From: Pedosphaera sp.
Lineage (GTDB): Bacteria > Verrucomicrobiota > Verrucomicrobiia > Limisphaerales > SIAT01
Reading direction: 5' to 3'
Assembly: GCA_009691645.1 (NCBI GenBank)
Contig: SIAT01000052.1
Coordinates: 1 to 10,377 of the forward strand
Length of the DNA: 10,377 nt
The position numbers were made by a program, and so were the translations under genes. The notes beneath the pieces were generated by a model. The model saw nothing but the letters and a program-made list of their open reading frames with translations. It ran no database searches and was not told where the DNA came from. This document shows positions 6,258 through 10,377 of the stretch, piece after piece; positions within the stretch are counted from its first letter, which is position 1, and the number at the start of each line of letters is the position of its first letter.

Positions 6258-7820
6258 ATGGTACGCGAGCCGAACGCCACCGACGCCCAGTTCTACCAGT
6301 CCGCCGACGATTTCTTTCTGGCCCACCGCCACCTCGCGTTGACGTACGACGACGTCACGCTGGCGACGCTTTACTCCGAGGTTCTCCCGCGCGACACGCA
6401 TCTCGACACCGCACTGGCTGAGAATTTGCACCTCAGCATCCCCGTCATTTCGTCCGACATGGACACCGTCACCGAGTCGCGGATGGCCATCGCCATGGCT
6501 CTCAACGGCGGTCTCGGTTTGATCCATTACAACATGTCGGAAAAAGAACAGCTCACCGAAGTAGGCCGCGTGAAGAACCACGTGCACGGCCTCATTCAGG
6601 AGCCAATCAAAGTCGCGCCCGAGCAACTCATCGGCGATGTGCTCGAGATGATCGAGAAACAGAAGTACGCCTTCAGCACCTTTCCCGTGGTGGATGCCGC
6701 GGGCAAACTCGTCGGCCTTCTCTCGGGCAACGTGATCAAGCCGCGCTTCGCCAAACGCAAGGTGACCGAAGCGATTATTCCGCGCGCGCAGGTTCACACC
6801 ATCCCGCAAAAGGAGCTGGGCACCGACCCGATTTCGAAGGCGGACCGCTTCTTCACCGACCACCCCGGCATCCACAAGTTGCTCGTCGTGGATGAGCAGG
6901 ATCATCTGCGCGGCATGTTCGCGATGAGCGACGTGGAACGCATCGCGCACGAGCGCAAGCTGCAATTCAAGCCTGCGCGCGACGCGAAGTTCCGCCTCAT
7001 CTGCGGCGCCGCCGTCTCTGCCACGCGCAACGCCTTCGGCGATCTCGACCGCGAACGCATCCACCGGCACGTCACCGCGCTCGTCGAACGCGGCCTAGAC
7101 GTCGTGGCCGTCTCCACCGCGCACGGCCACACCAAAGGCGTGGGTGAAACCGTACGTGCCATCCGCGAAGCTTTCCCGAAACTGCCCATCATCGCCGGCA
7201 ACGTCACCAGCGCCGCCGGCGTGGAATACCTTGCCGACTGCGGCGCCAACACCATCAAGGTCGGCCAAGGTCCCGGCTCCATCTGCACCACGCGCATCGT
7301 CGCCGGCGTGGGCATCCCGCAACTCACCGCCCTCTACGTCTGTTCCAAAGCCGCCGCCAAAAAGCACGTCACCGTCCTCGCCGACGGCGGCATCACCAAG
7401 TCTGGCGACATCGTGAAGGCCCTGACAATCTCGCACGCCGTCATCTGCGGCGGCATCCTCGCCGGCTGCGCCGAAGCTCCCGGTCAGATCATGGAAATCG
7501 GTGGCAAGCTCTACAAACAGTACCGCGGTATGGGCAGCCTCTCGGCGATGAAGGCCGGTTCCGCCAGCCGTTACGGCCACACCAAAGATGCCGCGCGGAA
7601 GGTCGCCGCCGAGGGTGTCGAGGCGCTCAAGGAAGCAACTGGGCCGGTCGAAAACGTGCTCACCCAACTCATCGGCGGCATTCAATCCGGCATGGGTTAT
7701 CTCGGCGCGAAGAATCTCGCCCAACTCCGACAGAAGGCACGCTACATCCGCGTCAGCGCGGCGGGAATGCGCGAAGCCCTCCCCCACGACATCGTGGAAT
7801 TAAAGACCGGCGCGCATTGA
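6258..7820 (+). CDS. guaB: Inosine-5'-monophosphate dehydrogenase (divergent active site)
   Basis: A 520-residue IMPDH, oxidising IMP to XMP with NAD+, the committed step of GMP synthesis. The order is: N-terminal barrel [18 protein letters not shown] (28-45) and [17 protein letters not shown] (65-81); two CBS domains (about 115-235); then the catalytic barrel half with AGNVTS (313-318) and the loop [11 protein letters not shown] (336-346), whose Cys343 is the nucleophile and Thr345 a general-base residue. Later come [11 protein letters not shown] (375-385), [11 protein letters not shown] (422-432) and the flap Arg438-Tyr439 dyad, which favours IMPDH over GMP reductase. Oddities: the NAD-contacting Asp in '[V/I]DSSHGHS' is Ser286; the phosphate-binding 'GS' is Gly398-Gly399; and 'GTEE' is GCAE (403-406). 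The tail GPVEN (462-466) resembles GMP reductase. ATG 6258 is preferred to TTG 6243, which adds only MASSG. Length exceeds the usual 485-490 because of about 25 N-terminal residues. A weak TTGTCA/CATCTT pair (6223, 6247) lies upstream. Confidence 0.93.
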   Translation: MVREPNATDAQFYQSADDFFLAHRHLALTYDDVTLATLYSEVLPRDTHLDTALAENLHLSIPVISSDMDTVTESRMAIAMALNGGLGLIHYNMSEKEQLTEVGRVKNHVHGLIQEPIKVAPEQLIGDVLEMIEKQKYAFSTFPVVDAAGKLVGLLSGNVIKPRFAKRKVTEAIIPRAQVHTIPQKELGTDPISKADRFFTDHPGIHKLLVVDEQDHLRGMFAMSDVERIAHERKLQFKPARDAKFRLICGAAVSATRNAFGDLDRERIHRHVTALVERGLDVVAVSTAHGHTKGVGETVRAIREAFPKLPIIAGNVTSAAGVEYLADCGANTIKVGQGPGSICTTRIVAGVGIPQLTALYVCSKAAAKKHVTVLADGGITKSGDIVKALTISHAVICGGILAGCAEAPGQIMEIGGKLYKQYRGMGSLSAMKAGSASRYGHTKDAARKVAAEGVEALKEATGPVENVLTQLIGGIQSGMGYLGAKNLAQLRQKARYIRVSAAGMREALPHDIVELKTGAH

Positions 7821-7841
7821 ATCCCGGCGACGACGCGCCGC

Positions 7842-8066
7842 TCAGAATTCCATCTCCTCGTTCATCCGGCTGCACTGTGGACAGCGCGACAACTCCACGT
7901 CCTCATCGTCCGTGTAAACGTAGTCGCACTTGGCGCAGCGGAAAATGTGATCCCGGCTTTGCGTCGGCTTGAACCGCTGGCGGCGGCGGTGGGAATAGTA
8001 GGCGATCACCGACAGGGCCGACAGCAGGACGAGGACAAAAGCAAGGATGAGCGCGTCCGGCGTCAT
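7842..8066 (-). CDS. Small membrane protein with C-terminal zinc-ribbon
   Basis: I do not recognise this 74-residue protein. Residues 4-24 form one hydrophobic helix, followed by a strongly basic stretch (HRRRQRFK, 26-33). By the positive-inside rule this puts the C-terminus in the cytoplasm. The C-terminal part has two CxxC knuckles, CAKC (44-47) and CPQC (62-65), 14 residues apart, as in a rubredoxin-like or zinc-ribbon fold. The loop between them is acidic (TDDEDVELS). Its ATG begins 1 nt after the stop of the tonB-like gene (TGA-G-ATG), so it is very probably translationally coupled and is the last gene of the exbB-exbD-tonB operon. It could be an accessory or regulator of that system, but nothing in the sequence proves that. 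Confidence 0.8.
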   Translation of the reverse strand: MTPDALILAFVLVLLSALSVIAYYSHRRRQRFKPTQSRDHIFRCAKCDYVYTDDEDVELSRCPQCSRMNEEMEF

Positions 8067-8067
8067 C

Positions 8068-8835
8068 TCACTTCTTGGGCGCGACCGCGTTGTTCGTGGT
8101 CGGCGCGACGGTTTTCCAATTGAAGATCAAATCACCCGAGGCGGTTCCTCCGGCAGTGGCCGGTTGAAACTGCGCATTGCGCGCCAGATCCAAAGCCAGC
8201 CGATCGGCCACAGGGAGCCCGCTGGGTTTCAAAAGACGCACGCTGAGCACCATCCCGTCCGCATTCACCAGCACCTGCACAACAGTCGGCGCGAGCAACT
8301 CCGTGTGCGGCCACGCGGGAAGTTTGAGCGGCTCCCCCAGCGTGCGGCGGGCGAGAAGGCCGGTCACGGCGAGTGCCGATTCACCGCCGAAGGTCGCTCC
8401 CGGCGTCTGCGGGAGACTGGCTGCGGGCGCGGGCTTCTCCGGACGCACGCGCGGCTTGGCCGAATCCTGCTGCACAAACTGGCGAAAGGCGCCGCCGAGG
8501 GTATTGGTGTCCAACCCGAGGTAACGATCCGGCTCCGACCATTCGGCGGGCCGAGGCGCTGTGGACGCAAAACCGATCCACGCACTCGAAAAACCGCGAG
8601 GCGAACCGAGTGCGAAAAGCGCGGGATCGCTCGCGGCGAGTGAGTCGAGCAAACGTTCGTTGGCGCGGCGGTCCACCAACACTTTCACAACCGGCTCATG
8701 CGCGACAGATCGCGGCGTGGGCGGCGGTGCGGACAGCCACCAGACAAGCCCGACCTGCACGGCGAAGAGGAGCGCGACCACCACGGTCCAGCGGTGCCAC
8801 GTCCAGTCCGCACGCGTGGGAATGGGAACGGTCAT
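8068..8835 (-). CDS. TonB-like energy-transducer protein
   Basis: A 255-residue protein with TonB architecture. It has a short cytoplasmic N-terminus, one membrane anchor (about 17-35, TVVVALLFAVQVGLVWWL), a periplasmic region with a short Pro-rich spacer (127-146), and a TonB C-terminal-like domain (about 180-243). That domain has the family pattern VVQVLVNADGMVLSVRLLKP (185-204) then LALDLARNAQFQPA (213-226) and a final strand GDLIFNW (234-240). The call rests on this domain and on its ExbB- and ExbD-like neighbours, with which it forms an overlapping operon (its ATG overlaps the exbD stop by 4 nt). TonB proteins pass inner-membrane energy to outer-membrane receptors. Residues 45-125, including SDPALFALGSPRGFSSAW (69-86), match nothing I know in TonB. 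The Pro-rich spacer is shorter than in E. coli TonB. Confidence 0.75.
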   Translation of the reverse strand: MTVPIPTRADWTWHRWTVVVALLFAVQVGLVWWLSAPPPTPRSVAHEPVVKVLVDRRANERLLDSLAASDPALFALGSPRGFSSAWIGFASTAPRPAEWSEPDRYLGLDTNTLGGAFRQFVQQDSAKPRVRPEKPAPAASLPQTPGATFGGESALAVTGLLARRTLGEPLKLPAWPHTELLAPTVVQVLVNADGMVLSVRLLKPSGLPVADRLALDLARNAQFQPATAGGTASGDLIFNWKTVAPTTNNAVAPKK

Positions 8836-9263
8836 GGAGCCTTGTTACCGTTGAAAATACCGGGGCGCGTGGCAAGGAACGTTTCCTTGATCCCCGCGTC
8901 ACGCGCAAGCTGGACCACACGCACGATCGCTTCGTAGGCCGCCGCCTTGTCCGCCTGCAACACGAGTGTGAGACCGGCGCGAGAACGTTTCACTTCAGCC
9001 GCGAGGCGGCCTTTCAATGTCTCCTCGTCGAGGAGTTGATTTTGATAATAGAGCTGGCCGCTGCGATCGAGCGCGACAACCACGGCGGGATGCTGTGCGC
9101 CAGGCAACGGCGCGGCGGCCGGCGGCAACTCCACGCGCACACCAGGCGTGTACACAAGCGACGAGGTGAGCAGCAGCAAGATGAGCGTGAGAAAAACCAC
9201 GCACGCCAGCGCTGCCGCGTCCGGCAGACCACACAGAACTTTGGCGCGGCGCGGAAGTTTCAT
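8832..9263 (-). CDS. ExbD/TolR-family protein with atypical membrane helix
   Basis: A 143-residue ExbD/TolR-type protein: short basic N-terminus (KLPRRAK), one membrane helix (about 16-38), then a periplasmic domain with PGVRVELP (40-47), VVVALDRSGQLYYQNQLLDEE (61-81, strand-turn-strand) and LVLQADKAAAYEAIVRVVQLARDAG (100-124). The last of these is the conserved 'l.aD....y..vv.v.d....aG' block. In ExbD/TolR the helix starts with an essential Asp (ExbD Asp25, '[I]DVVFLLLIFFLLTSS'). Here the matching segment is ACVVFLTLILLLLTSS (20-35), with Cys21 at the Asp position. The nearest acidic residue is Asp15, six residues earlier at the membrane edge. The ATG at 9263 overlaps the exbB stop (ATGA), and the stop overlaps the tonB-like start. 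A longer frame extends upstream, but it lies inside exbB and is not ExbD-like. Confidence 0.85.
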   Translation of the reverse strand: MKLPRRAKVLCGLPDAAALACVVFLTLILLLLTSSLVYTPGVRVELPPAAAPLPGAQHPAVVVALDRSGQLYYQNQLLDEETLKGRLAAEVKRSRAGLTLVLQADKAAAYEAIVRVVQLARDAGIKETFLATRPGIFNGNKAP

Positions 9264-9886
9264 GACTTGGCGGGCGCGCTGAGTTCGCCGAGGAGGTTGA
9301 GCGCTTCGATGGAAGTTTTCTCCATATCGCGCGCGAGCGCGTTCACCTCGCCCACGAGATAGTTGTGCCCAGCATAAGCGGGGATGGCCACCGCGAGGCC
9401 GACGCCGGAGGCGATGAGCGCCTTCCAAACGCCGCCGGAGAGCATCGCCGCGTGCGCGTAAAGACCTTCCTTTTGGAGAACCTGAAAAATATCCACGAAC
9501 CCGAGCACCGTGCCGAGCAGGCCAATCAACGGCGCGATTTGCGCGATGGTGGCGAGCAGGTTGAGTCGTTCCTCGAGCCGTGCCACTTCGAGCGCGCCGG
9601 CTTGTTCCATCGCCTCTTTGATTTCCGCGCGACTTTTCTCGCGGTTGAGCAGAGCGGTCTTCACCAAACGCGCCACCGGACCGGGCGCGGCGTCGCAGAT
9701 GGAGATGGCCTCGACGACGTTCTTCTGGCGAAGCACGTTGCGCAGGCCGAAGAGGAACTCGGTGGTGTTGATCTGCGCGCGGTGGAAGTGCAGCAGGCGC
9801 TCCACGAAAATGGCGATGGCCGCAGCACTGGCCAGCAGCAACAGCCACACCAGCGGCCCGCCCTTGAATAATAATGTCGGCGTCAT
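9260..9886 (-). CDS. MotA/TolQ/ExbB-family channel protein
   Basis: A 208-residue ExbB/TolQ-type membrane protein, normally the pentameric proton-channel partner of ExbD/TolR. It has TM1 at about 10-30, a cytoplasmic loop, TM2 around APLIGLLGTVLGFVDIF (118-134), which is the family signature with Thr126, and TM3 around ALIASGVGLAVAIPAYAGHNYL (156-177). In E. coli ExbB, TM3 begins with a conserved Glu (Glu176, 'AEALLATAIGL') and carries Thr181. Here the aligned residues are Lys155 (GVWKALIAS) and Ser160. It is the first gene of a four-gene overlapping operon. A promoter lies just upstream, with a -10 box 6 nt from the ATG, and the only purine-rich sequence (GGGAG) is 1 nt from the ATG, too close for a normal ribosome site. 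Confidence 0.9.
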   Translation of the reverse strand: MTPTLLFKGGPLVWLLLLASAAAIAIFVERLLHFHRAQINTTEFLFGLRNVLRQKNVVEAISICDAAPGPVARLVKTALLNREKSRAEIKEAMEQAGALEVARLEERLNLLATIAQIAPLIGLLGTVLGFVDIFQVLQKEGLYAHAAMLSGGVWKALIASGVGLAVAIPAYAGHNYLVGEVNALARDMEKTSIEALNLLGELSAPAKS

Positions 9887-9892
9887 ACTCCC

Positions 9893-9920
9893 GTTATACG
9901 GACGGGCAAGGCCGGTTCAA
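9893..9920 (-). promoter_or_regulatory. Candidate promoter of the exbB-exbD-tonB operon
   Basis: On the minus strand TTGAAC (9915-9920) and TATAAC (9893-9898; 5/6 to consensus) are 16 nt apart. Transcription would start about at the ATG (9886), which implies a leaderless message. The -35 box is part of the first of three TTTGAAC repeats, so a protein bound to the repeats would compete with or contact RNA polymerase. Confidence 0.5.
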
Positions 9921-9935
9921 AGTTCAAAGTTCAAA
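9915..9935. repeat. Three tandem GTTCAAA (TTTGAAC) heptamers
   Basis: Three perfect, uninterrupted copies of GTTCAAA occupy 9915-9921, 9922-9928 and 9929-9935 in the 123-nt gap between the divergent exbB-like and dUTPase genes. They are flanked by CCGGTT (9912-9917) and AACCGG (9935-9940), a 6-bp inverted repeat that overlaps the outer ends of the array. The array overlaps the predicted -35 box of exbB. It could be an operator, a site of repeat-length variation, or a member of a dispersed repeat family; the window alone cannot tell. Confidence 0.85.
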
Positions 9936-10009
9936 ACCGGAAGTCTTTTCCACGGCCGTGAATACTTTTCACTTCAAACGTTCCCGCGCGACCGGCATCC
10001 TCACCTTGT

Positions 10010-10377
10010 ATGGAAAAACCTGACCAGCTTCGCGAACTCTTCCGGATGCAGAAAGCCCTCAACGCACGCATCGGCGTCAACACCGACGGCATGTCCGAGG
10101 AGGAGAAAACCAAATGGCTCCTCAACTACACCCGCGCGATGCAGCAGGAAATGGCCGAGCTGACCGACAGTGTGCCGTGGAAGTGGTGGGCCAAGTACCA
10201 GAAGTTCGACGAGCAGAACGCCCGCGTCGAAGTGGTGGATCTCTTTCACTTCCTCATCTCGATGGCGCAGGTGCTCGGCATGAGCGCCGACGACGTTTTC
10301 GCCGCGTACGTGAAAAAGAACGAGGTCAATTTCCAACGCCAAGAGTCCGGCTACACCACCAAAGACCACGCCGACTC
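10010..10377 (+). CDS. Dimeric dUTPase (dUTPase_2 family), 3' truncated
   Basis: The first 122 residues of a gene that runs off the right edge. It belongs to the all-alpha dimeric dUTPase/MazG-like NTP pyrophosphohydrolase superfamily. These enzymes hydrolyse dUTP to dUMP and PPi, keeping uracil out of DNA and supplying dUMP for dTMP synthesis. Visible metal-binding motifs are ExxE (Glu47, Glu50, in QQEMAEL) and ExxD (Glu74, Asp77, in VEVVDLFHFL). Between them is the WKWW block (57-60). The C-terminal signature 'Y..K...N..RQ..GY' is present (Tyr100, Lys103, Asn107, Arg110-Gln111, Gly114-Tyr115). This points to dUTPase_2 rather than generic MazG. The ATG at 10010 begins EKPDQLRELF, a suitable family start; no Shine-Dalgarno is seen. 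It is divergent from the exbB operon and the shared gap holds the heptamer repeats. Confidence 0.88.
   Translation, partial: MEKPDQLRELFRMQKALNARIGVNTDGMSEEEKTKWLLNYTRAMQQEMAELTDSVPWKWWAKYQKFDEQNARVEVVDLFHFLISMAQVLGMSADDVFAAYVKKNEVNFQRQESGYTTKDHAD

Noticed and set aside
6201..7787. Long minus-strand frames antisense to guaB (289 and 230 residues)
   Set aside because: Shadows of an unambiguous IMP dehydrogenase; their His/Ala/Gly/Asp-rich content mirrors the sense codons.
7825..7840. CGGCG/CGCCG hairpin between converging guaB and the 74-aa gene, as a terminator
   Set aside because: The stem is only 5 bp with a 6-nt loop and no T run follows on either strand, so it cannot be called an intrinsic terminator.
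8832..9848. 338-residue minus-strand frame reading through from inside exbB into the ExbD gene
   Set aside because: Only the last 143 residues (from ATG 9263) look like ExbD. The upstream part is the Arg/Gly-rich shadow of the exbB gene in another frame, and exbB itself is clearly coding.
9915..9935. Heptamer repeats as a CRISPR array
   Set aside because: Units are 7 bp with no spacers and there are no cas genes nearby.
9951..9960. CACGGCCGTG perfect palindrome as an operator for the dUTPase gene
   Set aside because: A 10-bp GC-rich palindrome is easily expected by chance in this composition, occurs once in the gap and has no recognised binding family.

Overview
This 10.4 kb, GC-rich and gene-dense window is a chromosomal housekeeping segment from a Gram-negative bacterium. 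The best guess is a Verrucomicrobiota (PVC group) member, possibly Opitutae-like. That placement is an inference from the mix of a PQQ-type propeller protein, a DUF151 protein, a stand-alone heptose adenylyltransferase, a TonB/ExbBD-like operon, a dimeric dUTPase and the near absence of Shine-Dalgarno sequences; no rRNA or other decisive marker is present. The window contains no tRNA, rRNA, insertion sequence, phage gene or CRISPR array.

Layout, left to right. The 3' end of a PQQ-like beta-propeller gene (+) stops at 714 and is followed by a strong hairpin terminator. Converging on it is a Rep/UvrD-type DNA helicase (-). Further right on the minus strand lies a three-gene group, transcribed in the order DUF151 (bifunctional nuclease family), holA (DNA polymerase III delta), STAS-domain protein, with the helicase beyond it after a 97-nt gap that has its own promoter-like sequence. 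Divergent from DUF151 run three plus-strand genes: a heptose-1-phosphate adenylyltransferase (rfaE2 type), a small secreted protein, and guaB (IMP dehydrogenase). Converging on guaB is a tightly coupled minus-strand operon: exbB-like, exbD-like, tonB-like and a 74-aa membrane/zinc-ribbon protein. These are joined by ATGA overlaps or a 1-nt gap. Divergent from exbB, a dimeric dUTPase gene (+) runs off the right edge.

The functions are mostly information processing and nucleotide metabolism (Rep-like helicase, HolA, IMPDH, dUTPase) plus envelope functions (ADP-heptose/LPS, TonB-ExbB-ExbD-like energy transduction, a secreted protein). The most unusual part is the exbBD-tonB operon. By hand alignment, the ExbD-like protein has Cys where the family has its proton-carrying Asp, and the ExbB-like protein has Lys where the third membrane helix normally carries a conserved Glu. 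A triple TTTGAAC heptamer repeat overlaps the predicted -35 box of this operon. The IMP dehydrogenase also departs from the usual sequence at several substrate-contact positions. Several genes have promoter-like sequences whose -10 box lies only 6-11 nt before the start codon, which suggests leaderless or nearly leaderless mRNAs.
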